A DNA stretch of 64,000 nt from Brevibacillus_H ginsengisoli (GTDB lineage Bacteria; Bacillota; Bacilli; Brevibacillales; Brevibacillaceae): positions 412,172 through 476,171 of the forward strand of contig NZ_JBNJQR010000003.1 in the NCBI RefSeq assembly GCF_050113715.1. Direction: 5' to 3'. Under the pieces are notes generated by a model that was not told the origin of the DNA, did no database searches, and saw only the letters and a list, made by a program, of their open reading frames with translations. How positions within the stretch are numbered: position 1 is the first letter of the stretch; every line of letters begins with the position of its first letter. Position numbers and translations under genes: made by a program. Below are positions 25,323-35,047 of the stretch, one piece after another.

Positions 25323-26567
25323 ATGAAACGCAGAGTGGTAGTCACCGGCGTAGGTGTTATCTCGCCTGTAGGTAACGATGCGACGACATTCTGGAACAGT
25401 CTTTTGGAAGGGAAATCCGGTGTTGACAAGGTAAAAGCATTTGATACTTCCGAATATCCTACACAAATTGCAGCAGAAGTTAAGGACTTTAATCCGGAAG
25501 AGTTTATTGATAAAAAAGAAGTCAAACGCAATGATCGATTTGTTCAATTTGCCATGGCGGCAGCGAAAATGGCCGTTAAGGATGCAAACTTAGCTATAAC
25601 AGATGAGAATGCTGAGCATATCGGCGTGTACATCGGGTCTGGTATCGGTGGTTTAAGCACGTGGGAAGAACAGCATACTGTGTTATTGGAGAAGGGTCCA
25701 CGCCGTGTAAGCCCGTTCTTTATTCCGATGATGATTGGGAATATGGCTTCTGGTCAGGTATCCATCGCGCTTGGTGCCAAGGGACCTACTTCCAGTGCGA
25801 TTACGGCCTGTGCGACAGGTACGAATGCGATTGGGGATGCGTTCAAGCTCATTCAGCACGGTCACGCTGACGTGATGGTTACAGGTGGCACAGAGGCAAC
25901 GATTACTCCAATGGCAATGGCTGGTTTTTGTTCGATGAAAGCCATGTCTACTCGTAATGACGAACCACAAAAAGCAAGCCGTCCATTTGACCGTGACCGC
26001 GATGGTTTCGTAATGGGTGAAGGTTCCGGGGTACTTGTCTTAGAAGAGCTTGAACATGCCAAGAAGCGTGGTGCCAACATCATCGCAGAGGTCGTCGGTT
26101 ATGGGATGAGCGCAGATGCCCATCATATCACGGCTCCATCTCCTGGTGGCGAAGGTGCTGCACGTTGTATGAAAAACGCGCTCAAAGACGCTGAAATTGA
26201 TCCGAACGAGGTAGGCTACGTCAATGCTCACGGCACTTCTACAGGTCAAGGGGACATCGCTGAGACGATGGCCATCAAAACGGTTTTCGGAGATCACGCA
26301 TACAAACTAGCGGTGAGTTCAACCAAGTCGATGACAGGTCACTTGCTTGGAGCAACTGGTGGAATTGAAGCGATTGCGGTAGCTTACGCGCTTCGCGATC
26401 AAATTTTGCCGCCAACCATTAACTTGGATAATCCGGACCCTGAGTGCGATTTGGACTACGTTCCAAATGTGGCGCGCAAAGCTTCGGTTGATGTAGCACT
26501 CTCCAATACGTTTGGCTTCGGTGGACATAATGCATCCATCGTTATGAAACGCTATAAATCTGAATAA
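25323..26567 (+). CDS. fabF: Beta-ketoacyl-ACP synthase II
   Basis: 414 residues from ATG 25323, preceded by GAGGTGAG. Cys-His-His condensing enzyme: nucleophile in SSAITACATGTNAIGD, His in VNAHGTSTGQGD and His in KSMTGHLLGATGG. It elongates acyl-ACP and adjusts unsaturated or temperature-dependent chains. Its place directly between acpP and rnc is typical of the Paenibacillaceae and differs from B. subtilis, where fabF is elsewhere. Confidence 0.97.
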   Translation: MKRRVVVTGVGVISPVGNDATTFWNSLLEGKSGVDKVKAFDTSEYPTQIAAEVKDFNPEEFIDKKEVKRNDRFVQFAMAAAKMAVKDANLAITDENAEHIGVYIGSGIGGLSTWEEQHTVLLEKGPRRVSPFFIPMMIGNMASGQVSIALGAKGPTSSAITACATGTNAIGDAFKLIQHGHADVMVTGGTEATITPMAMAGFCSMKAMSTRNDEPQKASRPFDRDRDGFVMGEGSGVLVLEELEHAKKRGANIIAEVVGYGMSADAHHITAPSPGGEGAARCMKNALKDAEIDPNEVGYVNAHGTSTGQGDIAETMAIKTVFGDHAYKLAVSSTKSMTGHLLGATGGIEAIAVAYALRDQILPPTINLDNPDPECDLDYVPNVARKASVDVALSNTFGFGGHNASIVMKRYKSE

Positions 26568-26610
26568 CCCATCGTAATGATTGGGGAATTAAGCAAAGGG
26601 ATGCGTTGGA

Positions 26611-27312
26611 ATGGTGGTGAAGGTGATGGATTTTGAACGGCTGCAACAAGAAATCGGCATTCGCTTTCACGATGAGAGCGTTTTGCGGCAAGCATTCACC
26701 CATTCATCTTATGTTAACGAACAAAAGGGCAAAAAAATCCAAGACAACGAACGCCTGGAGTTTTTGGGGGATGCCGTTCTCGAGTTAACGGTATCCAAGT
26801 TCCTTTTTAAGACATTCCCCAAAATGAGCGAAGGAGAGATGACCAAGCTGCGTGCTGCAATCGTGTGTGAGCCGTCGTTGGTCAAGTTCGCCGAGTTGCT
26901 TAATTTTGGAGACATTGTTCTTTTGGGAAAAGGCGAAGAACTAACTGGCGGAAGACAGCGCCCTGCCCTTTTAGCGGATGTGTTCGAAGCTTTCATTGGT
27001 GCCTTGTACATTGATCAAGGCCTTGATGCCGTATTTAATTTCATGGAGAAATACGTGAATCCGCGCATAGACAAAGGAGAGTTTACGCAAGTAACAGACT
27101 TCAAAAGTCAATTGCAGGAATACGTACAACAAGATAATCTTGGCGAGATTCAATACCGGATTATTCAAGAGAAAGGCCCGGCCCACAATCGTGAGTTTGT
27201 ATCCGAGGTTCTATTGAATAATCAGCAATTAGGTGTCGGTATTGGTCGCTCCAAGAAGGAAGCGGAACAAAAAGCAGCTGCCAGAGCGTTAATTAAGTTG
27301 GGTGCCAAATAA
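26611..27312 (+). CDS. rnc: Ribonuclease III
   Basis: 233 residues. Catalytic signature NERLEFLGDAVLELTVS (about 44-60), metal-binding DVFEAFIGALYID, and a C-terminal double-stranded-RNA binding domain from about residue 160 (DFKSQLQEYVQ to KKEAEQKAAARALI). It processes rRNA precursors, SRP RNA and structured messengers. ATG 26611 is used; ATG 26626 with AAGGTG against it is possible but too tight. Confidence 0.96.
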   Translation: MVVKVMDFERLQQEIGIRFHDESVLRQAFTHSSYVNEQKGKKIQDNERLEFLGDAVLELTVSKFLFKTFPKMSEGEMTKLRAAIVCEPSLVKFAELLNFGDIVLLGKGEELTGGRQRPALLADVFEAFIGALYIDQGLDAVFNFMEKYVNPRIDKGEFTQVTDFKSQLQEYVQQDNLGEIQYRIIQEKGPAHNREFVSEVLLNNQQLGVGIGRSKKEAEQKAAARALIKLGAK

Positions 27313-27786
27313 GATCGTAACGAAAGCCGTATCGCCAGTTTTTGGTGGATGCGGCTTTTGTCATAATAATAGAAAGTTAAAAGACTTGGTATATAAGTGT
27401 TTTAACTTTCTTTCCATTCGCGTACGCCCGCTGAGAAAAGACTTCGTCCGCTTGAGTCTCATTTTAAGCGAGATCCAGCGCAGGGAGCGGAGGAAGGAAA
27501 AGAGTCGGCATTCTTTACATCAGACTGAGAAACTAAGTGATTTTCTTGTCGACTCCCTTCCGTAGTGATCGGAGCGGACAGAAGATGCTACATGTGAGCT
27601 TAAACAGAGCGAAAGGGACGAAGTCTTTTCTCCCGTTACAGGCAGAAGATTCTATGATAGAATAAGACAGTTATGCTTCAACTACATAGAAGAGAATGTT
27701 GTTGTGAGATAGATGCTCAAAACCCGCTTGGAAAGGTTAGAAACAACCCCTAATCAGGGTGGGGTTTGATGAAGGAGGATGTACGT
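27313..27786. other. Intergenic region between rnc and smc
   Basis: 474 nt without a gene. Most of it is the repeat at 27413-27632. A short hairpin AACCCC/GGGGTT at 27745-27766 lies just before the smc ribosome site. No further feature is recognised. Confidence 0.6.
27413..27632. repeat. Copy 1 of a ~220-nt non-coding repeat with terminal inverted repeats
   Basis: A perfect 17-bp inverted repeat (27433-27449 against 27616-27632) encloses about 165 nt. A second copy lies at 35048-35266 and shares long identical blocks such as GAAAAGAGTCGGCATTCTTT and GATTTTCTTGTCGACTCCC. No open frame is conserved. Internal complementary segments (GGAAGG-GAGTCG against CGACTCCCTTCC; TTTAAGC against GCTTAAA) suggest one long folded structure. 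It may be a MITE-like element or a structured RNA. Confidence 0.8.
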
Positions 27787-30700
27787 ATGTATCTGAAACG
27801 GTTGGAAATCGTTGGATTCAAATCCTTTGCCGATCGTACCGAGCTAGAGTTCGTCCCAGGCGTAACGGCTGTTGTCGGACCTAATGGCAGCGGAAAAAGT
27901 AACGTCTCAGATGCGATACGCTGGGTTTTGGGGGAACAAAGCGCCAAATCACTTCGCGGAACCAAAATGGAGGATATTATCTTCGCCGGGAGTGATACGC
28001 GCAAGCCGGTGAATTATGCTGAGGTTTCGCTTACTTTGGACAACACCGACCGTTCCCTTGATCTTGAGTATTCGGAAGTGACCGTTACCAGAAGAGTATA
28101 TCGTTCTGGCGATAGTGAATATTACATAAACAAGCGTTCCTGCCGTCTGAAAGATATTATGGAACTGTTTATGGACACAGGTGTAGGGAAAGAGGCGTAT
28201 TCGATCATCGGTCAAGGACGCATTGAGGAGATTCTCAGTACGAAGGCTGAAGATCGACGTGGAATATTTGAGGAAGCGGCCGGGATTGTCAAGTATAAGA
28301 GCCGCAAACGAGAAGCCGAGAAGAAATTGGATGAAACTGAACAAAATCTGGTTCGTATTCATGATATCGTCAGTGAAATAAACGAACAGGTCGGACCGCT
28401 AAAAGAACAAGCTGAAAAGGCCAAAGCGTACCAAGAGTTCAGCAAGCAACTGAGAACTCACGAGGTCGCTCTTTATGTCCAACAGATTGAAGCTACCCAT
28501 GAGAAATGGGAGGAAGCGAATCAGCGAGTGGATCGCTTGCAGCAGGAGCTCATCCAGCTTACCACGCAAGCAAGTACGCGCGAAGCTGATCTGGAGCAAG
28601 CGAAATATAAGGTTAATCAGATCGATCAGTCGATTGAAGAGCTGCAACAGATTTTGTTGACCGTCAGTGAAGAGACCGAGAAGGTTGAAGGTCAACGCGA
28701 GGTTTTGCGTGAGCGTCAGCGCAACCTGGTAGCCAATCGTCAACAAACGATGGAACAGTTGCATCGCTTAAGTGAAAAACAACACGCAGTCGAGGCACAG
28801 CTTCAAGAAGAGTTGAGGCGGCAAGCGGAAGCGAAGCAGAATTTGGACGAGGTACAGGCTTTATTAGACGAAACCGGCGTTCAGTATGCCGAATTGATTC
28901 AATTAGCTACAGATGATGTGGATCAATTGAAGAGTGATTATTTTGAGAAGCTGAACGAGATGGCTAATCTGCGCAATGAGATCCGTCATCAGCAGCAGCT
29001 GACTCAAACCAATCAAGCGAGAATTGACCGTCTAAGCCAAGAGAAAAGCAAGCTAGATCAAGAGGAAGCGCAGCGTCTTGCCAAGCTGGAACAGTACAGC
29101 CAGGAATTACGCCAAATTGAAGAGAGTATACAAGCGACCCTTACAAGCTATAAAGAATTAATAGAAGCTGCCAAAAATCAGGCGGAGAAGGTCGAGCAGG
29201 CCCGTCTTTCGTTACGGAAGGAAGAACAGCGCCGAGAATCAGCCAAATCCCGTCTTGACCTGATCAAAGAGATGCAGGCCGAATTCAGCGGTTTTCAGCA
29301 GGGAGTCAAGGAAATCCTCAAAGCCCGTGACAAAGGGATGAACGGCATTCACGGAGCTGTAGCCGAATTGATCAAGGTTCCCGAGAAGGTAGAAACCGCG
29401 GTAGAAGTTGCCTTGGGCGGGGCTTTACAGAACGTCGTGGTTGACGACGAAGCGGCCGGACGTGAAGCGATTGCGTTTCTCAAGAAGAACAACCTGGGAC
29501 GAGCTACTTTTCTACCGTTATCTGTCATTAAATCTCGCAGTCTACAGGATTCAGACCGTCGTCAGCTAGCGCAGGCGAATGGGGTCGTAGGAATTGCCAG
29601 CGAGCTTGTTCATTTTGACGAGAAGTACCAAGCGATCGTAGAATCCATGCTCGGCACGGTTATTGTGACCCAGACATTGGAACAGGCCAACCAGGTAGCC
29701 AGAACTCTCGGCTATCGCTACCGCGTCGTAACACTTGACGGTGATATCGTCAACGCGGGCGGTTCGATGACAGGGGGGGCTTTGAAGAAGAATACCTCCA
29801 ACCTGTTAGGGCGGGGACGTCAGGCAGAAGAATTGGAAGCGACCCTTCGTGATGTGGATCAAGCGATCAGTACGTTACGTGAGCAGATCGAACGCTTGCA
29901 GCAAGAGAACCAGACAATCGAATCTCGTCAGGAGGAACTGCGGACGCAGGGTGAGAATCTGCGCTTGAAGGAGATCGAGGTCAAAGGTCTTGTTCAACAA
30001 GTGGAGTCGGAAGGCAAGACCCTGAATGAACGCCTATTCCTGACGAATCAGGATTTAGAGGGGCACTCCAAAGAAATTCAAGATGCCCAGACGAAGCAAC
30101 TCCAACTTAATGAAAAGCTTCAGATTTTAACCCAAGAAGAACAGCAGTTGAATCAGGCCATCACATTTGCGGAAGCCAAGCGTCAAGAACAGCTTTCCAG
30201 CAAGGAAGAGATGAACGAGAAGATCACCTCGCTCAAGGTAAAGGCTGCACAGGTGAAGCAGGAATATCAATCCCGCGAAGAACAGGTGAAGCGCTTGACA
30301 GAGCAGCTCACCAGCTTGAAGCAGGAATGGGAAGAGGCCAACCGTACGCTCCTATCATACGACGAGCTGGAAGGGACCAATGAATCCTCCACCGGTGAAC
30401 TGGATACCAAAATCGCCGAGCTTCGCCAAGATAAGGATCGAGTCAGTGGCCTGATTCAAGAACGCAGGGGTGAGCGGGCCACACTGTTTGCCAACCAGGA
30501 GCAGATTGAGCTGGAGGTAAAAGAAATCCGCAAACAAGTGAAAGGCTTGGAAGATATCCTGCATCAGGAAGAAGTGAAGAAAAATCGCTTTGACGTGGAA
30601 CTGGATCATCTTCTAAATAAATTGTCCGAGGAATATGAGTTAAGCTATGAACTGGCGAAACAGAAATATCCTCCGCAAGCGGATATGGCCGAACAGCAGC

Positions 30701-31359
30701 AAATTGTGAACAAGCTGAAAAAAGAAATCGCGGCACTGGGAACCGTCAACCTGGGCGCCATCGAAGAATATGAGAGATTGTCAGAGCGGATGCACTTTTT
30801 AAGCGATCAGGAAGCGGACTTGAACGAAGCGAAGTCCATGCTTTATCAAGTGATTCAAGAGATCGACGAGGAGATGTCCCGTCGTTTCAAAGAAACCTTC
30901 GATGAGATTCGCGAACAATTCCAGGATGTTTTCGTTCAGTTGTTTGGTGGAGGCAGAGCCGATCTCGTCCTGTCCAATCCAGAGAATCTGCTGGAGACCG
31001 GGATTGATATCGTGGCACAGCCCCCGGGGAAGAAACTGCAGAATCTCGCCCTTTTATCAGGCGGGGAACGCGCCTTTACGGCGATGGCCTTGCTTTTTGC
31101 CATCCTTCGCGTCAAGCCTGTTCCATTCTGCGTGCTAGACGAGGTCGAAGCCGCCTTGGATGAAGCCAACGTGAGCCGATTTGCCGAATATATGCATCAT
31201 TTTAGCAAGCAAACCCAATTTATATGTGTTACCCACCGCAAAGGCACAATGGAGAGTGCCGACGTACTGTACGGTATCACCATGCAAGAGGGCGGAGTCT
31301 CCAAGCTGGTATCCGTGAAACTGGAGGATACCAAGAAAATGATTGAGAGCGCTTCGTAA
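27787..31359 (+). CDS. smc: Chromosome segregation protein SMC
   Basis: 1190 residues from ATG 27787 with AAGGAGGA 7 nt upstream. N-terminal ATPase half with Walker A VVGPNGSGKSNVSDAIRWV, coiled coil, hinge at about 515-670 (GVVGIASELVHFD region), second coiled coil, and C-terminal half with signature LLSGGERAFTAMALL and Walker B FCVLDEVEAALDEAN. It forms condensin with ScpA/ScpB, loads at ParB sites and organises the chromosome. The order rnc-smc-ftsY is conserved in Bacillales. Confidence 0.98.
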   Translation: MYLKRLEIVGFKSFADRTELEFVPGVTAVVGPNGSGKSNVSDAIRWVLGEQSAKSLRGTKMEDIIFAGSDTRKPVNYAEVSLTLDNTDRSLDLEYSEVTVTRRVYRSGDSEYYINKRSCRLKDIMELFMDTGVGKEAYSIIGQGRIEEILSTKAEDRRGIFEEAAGIVKYKSRKREAEKKLDETEQNLVRIHDIVSEINEQVGPLKEQAEKAKAYQEFSKQLRTHEVALYVQQIEATHEKWEEANQRVDRLQQELIQLTTQASTREADLEQAKYKVNQIDQSIEELQQILLTVSEETEKVEGQREVLRERQRNLVANRQQTMEQLHRLSEKQHAVEAQLQEELRRQAEAKQNLDEVQALLDETGVQYAELIQLATDDVDQLKSDYFEKLNEMANLRNEIRHQQQLTQTNQARIDRLSQEKSKLDQEEAQRLAKLEQYSQELRQIEESIQATLTSYKELIEAAKNQAEKVEQARLSLRKEEQRRESAKSRLDLIKEMQAEFSGFQQGVKEILKARDKGMNGIHGAVAELIKVPEKVETAVEVALGGALQNVVVDDEAAGREAIAFLKKNNLGRATFLPLSVIKSRSLQDSDRRQLAQANGVVGIASELVHFDEKYQAIVESMLGTVIVTQTLEQANQVARTLGYRYRVVTLDGDIVNAGGSMTGGALKKNTSNLLGRGRQAEELEATLRDVDQAISTLREQIERLQQENQTIESRQEELRTQGENLRLKEIEVKGLVQQVESEGKTLNERLFLTNQDLEGHSKEIQDAQTKQLQLNEKLQILTQEEQQLNQAITFAEAKRQEQLSSKEEMNEKITSLKVKAAQVKQEYQSREEQVKRLTEQLTSLKQEWEEANRTLLSYDELEGTNESSTGELDTKIAELRQDKDRVSGLIQERRGERATLFANQEQIELEVKEIRKQVKGLEDILHQEEVKKNRFDVELDHLLNKLSEEYELSYELAKQKYPPQADMAEQQQIVNKLKKEIAALGTVNLGAIEEYERLSERMHFLSDQEADLNEAKSMLYQVIQEIDEEMSRRFKETFDEIREQFQDVFVQLFGGGRADLVLSNPENLLETGIDIVAQPPGKKLQNLALLSGGERAFTAMALLFAILRVKPVPFCVLDEVEAALDEANVSRFAEYMHHFSKQTQFICVTHRKGTMESADVLYGITMQEGGVSKLVSVKLEDTKKMIESAS

Positions 31360-31392
31360 AAGGTACAGTACCCACTAAGGAGGAAGTAAAGC

Positions 31393-32394
31393 ATGAGCTT
31401 TTTTAAGAAGCTGAAAGACGCGATTTTCCAAAAGTCTGAAGAGGTCACCCAGAAGTTTACCGAAGGCTTGGCCAAAACACGTGATGTATTGGTCGAGAAG
31501 GTAGAAGCGCTGGTTCGCCGTTATAAGAAGCTGGATGAGAACTTTTTTGAGGAATTGGAAGAAATCCTGATCGCTGCGGATGTCGGCGTATCTACTGTGA
31601 TGGAGTTAATTGACGAGCTTCGCGGCGAAGTACGCAAGCATAAGATTGAGAACGCCCTTGATTTGCAGCCGATCCTCTCAGAGAAATTAGTCGGACTGCT
31701 TAAAAACGACGAAGCCCAAGATACATCCCTGAATGTAAAAGAAGGCCGTTTGAACGTGATCCTGTTCGTCGGTGTGAACGGCGTGGGAAAAACCACCACG
31801 ATCGGAAAAATGGCGCACATGTTCAAGCAAGATGGGAAGAAAGTACTGCTTGCTGCGGGTGACACCTTCCGTGCCGCTGCGATTGAACAGCTGGAAGTCT
31901 GGGGGGATCGCGTAGGAGTTGATGTCGTGAAGCTTGAACAAGGCTCCGATCCGGCTGCTGTTGTCTATGATGCCGTCCAAGAAGCCAAGAACCGCCAAGT
32001 CGATGTCCTGCTCGTTGATACAGCAGGCCGTCTGCAAAATAAAGCACACCTGATGGATGAGCTCAACAAGGTGTATCGTGTCCTTCAAAAAGAAATTCCC
32101 GATGCACCGCATGAAGTACTGCTTGTTCTTGATGCAACCACTGGTCAGAACGCGCTCTCGCAAGCCAAAACATTTGGTTCCTCAGCTGGCGTAAGTGGAA
32201 TTGTCTTAACCAAGCTGGATGGCACAGCCAAAGGCGGGATTGTCATCGCGATCCGCAACGAACTGCACATCCCGGTGAAATATGTTGGTTTAGGGGAAAA
32301 AATGGACGATTTACAGCCTTTTGATGCGGAACAATTCGTTCATGCGCTCTTTGCCGGACTGATCGAAAAGGCGGAAGAACAACCAGCAGAATAA
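31393..32394 (+). CDS. ftsY: Signal recognition particle receptor FtsY
   Basis: 333 residues, NG domains. N-terminal helical N domain, then G1 GVNGVGKTTTIGKMA, DTFRAAAIEQL, DTAGRLQNKAHLMDEL and TKLDGTAKGG. It docks ribosome-SRP complexes at the membrane. The short N-terminal extension lacks the acidic domain of E. coli FtsY, as usual in Gram-positives. AGGAGGAAG precedes the ATG, 33 nt after smc. Confidence 0.97.
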   Translation: MSFFKKLKDAIFQKSEEVTQKFTEGLAKTRDVLVEKVEALVRRYKKLDENFFEELEEILIAADVGVSTVMELIDELRGEVRKHKIENALDLQPILSEKLVGLLKNDEAQDTSLNVKEGRLNVILFVGVNGVGKTTTIGKMAHMFKQDGKKVLLAAGDTFRAAAIEQLEVWGDRVGVDVVKLEQGSDPAAVVYDAVQEAKNRQVDVLLVDTAGRLQNKAHLMDELNKVYRVLQKEIPDAPHEVLLVLDATTGQNALSQAKTFGSSAGVSGIVLTKLDGTAKGGIVIAIRNELHIPVKYVGLGEKMDDLQPFDAEQFVHALFAGLIEKAEEQPAE

Positions 32395-32421
32395 GTAAAA
32401 AAACTATGTCAACGAAAATAC

Positions 32422-32485
32422 TTGACAGTAGGCGGGGAATTAGATAGTATTATATCTGGCTCTGTAAAGTGAATTGCCTTTACAG
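32422..32485 (+). promoter_or_regulatory. Promoter and leader hairpin of ylxM-ffh
   Basis: TTGACA (32422-32427), 17-nt spacer, TAGTAT (32445-32450). The leader starts with a perfect 8-bp hairpin CTGTAAAG/CTTTACAG (32462-32485). Confidence 0.7.
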
Positions 32486-32523
32486 GTTGGCAACCGAGGA
32501 TCCCTAAGTAAAGGATTGGTTCC

Positions 32524-32862
32524 ATGCTTGAGAAGACCAATCAAGTGAATCTCCTGTTTGACTTTTACGCGATGCTCCTAAAGGGCAAGCAGCGTGAATA
32601 TCTGGAGCTCTATTATCTCGATGATCTCTCACTCGGAGAAATTGCGGAGATGCACGAAGTGAGCCGCCAAGCGGTTTACGATCACGTCAAGCGAGCCGAG
32701 AAACAGTTGTATGAATACGAGGAAAAGCTAGGGCTTGCTCGTAAACATGAACAACGTCAAGAGATAATCAATCGGATGATCAGCTTGGTGGAAAGCCAGG
32801 ATACGAGTGATTCCCAAGAGGAGCTGCTTACGTCGCTCCGCCAACTGTCTGAGATGGATTAG
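32524..32862 (+). CDS. ylxM: YlxM, UPF0122 helix-turn-helix protein
   Basis: 112 residues, with a sigma-region-4-like helix-turn-helix: LELYYLDDLSLGEIAEMHEVSRQAVYDHVKRAEKQL, given here as the stretch from residue 23 to about 62. YlxM is encoded before ffh throughout the Firmicutes and in streptococci affects SRP GTPase activity. The ffh start lies 12 nt downstream. Confidence 0.93.
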   Translation: MLEKTNQVNLLFDFYAMLLKGKQREYLELYYLDDLSLGEIAEMHEVSRQAVYDHVKRAEKQLYEYEEKLGLARKHEQRQEIINRMISLVESQDTSDSQEELLTSLRQLSEMD

Positions 32863-32873
32863 GAGGGGCTCAC

Positions 32874-34325
32874 ATGGCCTTTGAAAGTTTAGCAAATCGG
32901 TTGCAGAGTGCCTTTGACAAGTTGCGCGGCAGAGGAAAGATCGATGAAACTGCGGTCAACGAGGCGATGCGTGAAGTTCGACTCGCCCTCTTGGAAGCCG
33001 ATGTTAACTTTAAGGTAGTAAAAGACTTTGTCGCCCGTGTGAAAGAGCGCGCGATAGGTCAAGAAGTATTGAAAAGCTTAACACCAGGACAGATGGTGAT
33101 CAAAATCGTCAACGAGGAGTTAACCGAGTTGATGGGCGGCAATGTTGCGAATATCGCAGTTGCCTCCAAAGCGCCAACTGTCGTGATGATGGTAGGTTTG
33201 CAAGGTGCTGGTAAAACTACCACTACCGGTAAACTCGCCAAATATCTGCAAAAACAAAATCGTAAGCCTTTGTTGGTAGCTGGTGACATTTATCGTCCAG
33301 CTGCGATCAAACAGCTCCAGGTACTGGGCGAGCAAGTGAATGCACCCGTGTTTAGTCTGGGTGATCAGGTAAGTCCAGTCGAGATTGCGAGACAAGCGAT
33401 CGAGCATGCGAAAGAGAATCACCTCGATTATGTCCTGATTGATACCGCCGGTCGTCTTCACATCGATGAGACGTTGATGGACGAGTTGAAGCAGGTACGC
33501 GAGGTAGCCAAGCCTGACGAGATTTTGCTCGTCGTCGATGCCATGACCGGTCAAGATGCCGTCAACGTAGCTGAGAGCTTCAACAATCAGCTTGAACTGA
33601 CAGGTGTCATCCTGACCAAGCTGGATGGCGATACTCGAGGCGGGGCAGCCCTTTCTGTTAAAGCCGTTACAGGCAAGCCAATCAAGTTTGCTGGTATGGG
33701 TGAGAAGCTGGATGCGTTGGAACCATTCCATCCAGACCGTATGTCCTCTCGTATTTTAGGGATGGGCGACGTACTCAGCCTGATTGAGAAGGCGCAGGAA
33801 GCCGTGGATGAAGAGAAGGCCAAAGAGATGGAGCGTCAGATGCGTCAAGGGGAATTCACCTTTGACATGTTCCTTGACTCCATGTCACAGCTTCGCAAGC
33901 TGGGGCCGTTCGAAGATCTGCTCGGAATGCTGCCAGGCATGAACAAAATGAAGGGCATGAAGGATTTTAAGGTGGATGAGAAACAAATCGCCCGCACGGA
34001 AGCCATCGTCAAGTCGATGACTAAAGCGGAGCGTTCCAACCCTGATCTGCTCAATGCCAGCCGTCGACGCCGCATCGCAAGCGGATCCGGCACAACCGTT
34101 CAGGAAGTGAACCGTTTCATCAAGCAGTTTGAAGAAATGAAGAAAATGATGAAGCAGTTCTCCGGTATGACCAAACAGATGAAGAAAAAAGGCAACAAAA
34201 AAGGTGGCTTTAATCTTCCTATGATGGGCGGCAAAATGCCGAATCTGGGTAACATGCCGAATCTGCCTGGTATGGATGAGAAGAAAAAAGGCGGATTCAA
34301 CTTCCCGTTCAATCCGTTCAAGTAA
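32874..34325 (+). CDS. ffh: Signal recognition particle protein Ffh
   Basis: 483 residues. NG GTPase domains with VGLQGAGKTTTTGKLAKYL and DTAGRLHIDETLMDELKQV, then a Met-rich M domain (about 325-440) that binds SRP RNA and signal peptides (LRKLGPFEDLLGMLPGMNKM). The C-terminal tail from about 440 is rich in Gly, Lys, Met and Asn (FNLPMMGGKMPNLGNMPN) and is longer than in B. subtilis. TAGGAGGGGCTCAC precedes the ATG. Confidence 0.97.
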   Translation: MAFESLANRLQSAFDKLRGRGKIDETAVNEAMREVRLALLEADVNFKVVKDFVARVKERAIGQEVLKSLTPGQMVIKIVNEELTELMGGNVANIAVASKAPTVVMMVGLQGAGKTTTTGKLAKYLQKQNRKPLLVAGDIYRPAAIKQLQVLGEQVNAPVFSLGDQVSPVEIARQAIEHAKENHLDYVLIDTAGRLHIDETLMDELKQVREVAKPDEILLVVDAMTGQDAVNVAESFNNQLELTGVILTKLDGDTRGGAALSVKAVTGKPIKFAGMGEKLDALEPFHPDRMSSRILGMGDVLSLIEKAQEAVDEEKAKEMERQMRQGEFTFDMFLDSMSQLRKLGPFEDLLGMLPGMNKMKGMKDFKVDEKQIARTEAIVKSMTKAERSNPDLLNASRRRRIASGSGTTVQEVNRFIKQFEEMKKMMKQFSGMTKQMKKKGNKKGGFNLPMMGGKMPNLGNMPNLPGMDEKKKGGFNFPFNPFK

Positions 34326-34338
34326 GACCAAACAATGG

Positions 34339-34367
34339 TTGAACTCTTATCGCCCACGTGTTATGAT
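34339..34367 (+). promoter_or_regulatory. Probable promoter of rpsP
   Basis: TTGAAC (34339-34344), 17-nt spacer, TATGAT (34362-34367), in the 116-nt gap after ffh. Confidence 0.6.
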
Positions 34368-34441
34368 GCTCTGTGGACTCGCGATAGTTCAGATAAGCTA
34401 TACCAACGTGAATGCGTTGATTTTTATAGGAGGTGAACAAC

Positions 34442-34717
34442 ATGGCAGTTAAAATTCGTCTTAAGCGTATGGGTTCCAAGAAAGCTCCTTTCTACCGTGT
34501 AGTTGTAGCTGATTCCCGTTCCCCGCGTGATGGTCGTTTCATCGAGGAAATCGGTTTCTACAATCCGGTTGCTCAACCGGCTGTTGTCAATATTGACACT
34601 GAGAAAGCTGTACAATGGATTTTGAAAGGTGCAGCACCAACCGATACAGTTCGTAACTTGCTTTCTACTGTGGGCGTTCTCACGCAAGTGCACGAAGCCA
34701 AATTTGGCAAGAAGTAA
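34442..34717 (+). CDS. rpsP: Ribosomal protein S16
   Basis: 91 residues from ATG 34442 (AGGAGGTGAACAAC just upstream). MAVKIRLKRMGSKKAPFYR and VVADSRSPRDGRFIEEIGFY are the S16 signatures. It begins the unit rpsP-khpA, which in many bacteria continues to rimM-trmD-rplS. Confidence 0.98.
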   Translation: MAVKIRLKRMGSKKAPFYRVVVADSRSPRDGRFIEEIGFYNPVAQPAVVNIDTEKAVQWILKGAAPTDTVRNLLSTVGVLTQVHEAKFGKK

Positions 34718-34740
34718 GCATCTCTTACGGAGGGTAACCT

Positions 34741-34968
34741 ATGAAAGAGTTAGTCGAATTGATCGCCAAGGCTCTTGTAGATCATCCGGAAGAGGTACGG
34801 GTTAACGCAGTGGAGAAGGAACGTCTCGTTGTCTTTGAATTATCCGTACATCCTGATGATATGGGTAAAATCATTGGCAAGCAGGGGCGGATCGCCAAAG
34901 CTTTGCGTACCGTAGTAACGGCAGCGGCTGTACAATCAGACAAGCGCGTTACTGTTGAAATCGTATAA
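34741..34968 (+). CDS. khpA: KH-domain RNA-binding protein KhpA
   Basis: 75 residues, a single KH domain with MGKIIGKQGRIAKALRTVV (the GxxG loop). Forms a dimer with KhpB/Jag in Gram-positives and affects RNA stability and cell-wall growth. Equals B. subtilis YlqC. GGAGGGTAACC precedes the ATG. Confidence 0.95.
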   Translation: MKELVELIAKALVDHPEEVRVNAVEKERLVVFELSVHPDDMGKIIGKQGRIAKALRTVVTAAAVQSDKRVTVEIV

Positions 34969-34998
34969 AAAAGGCTGGGAGCTTTCCCAGTCTTTTTT
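34969..34998 (+). terminator. Terminator after khpA
   Basis: AAGGCTGGGA/TCCCAGTCTT stem with a GCT loop region and a TTTTTT tail. It separates rpsP-khpA from ylqD-rimM-trmD. Confidence 0.85.
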
Positions 34999-35047
34999 GT
35001 AATATCGGAAAGATTAATTGCTATACAGTGGAAAGTAAGTAATCTTA

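Noticed and set aside
27313..27786. scr/SRP RNA or tRNA gene in the rnc-smc gap
   Set aside because: No tRNA cloverleaf elements or SRP Alu/GNAR loop pattern; the content is the repeat that recurs at 35048.
33120..33731. 203-codon minus-strand frame opposite ffh
   Set aside because: Shadow of the Ffh GTPase domain; no initiation signal.
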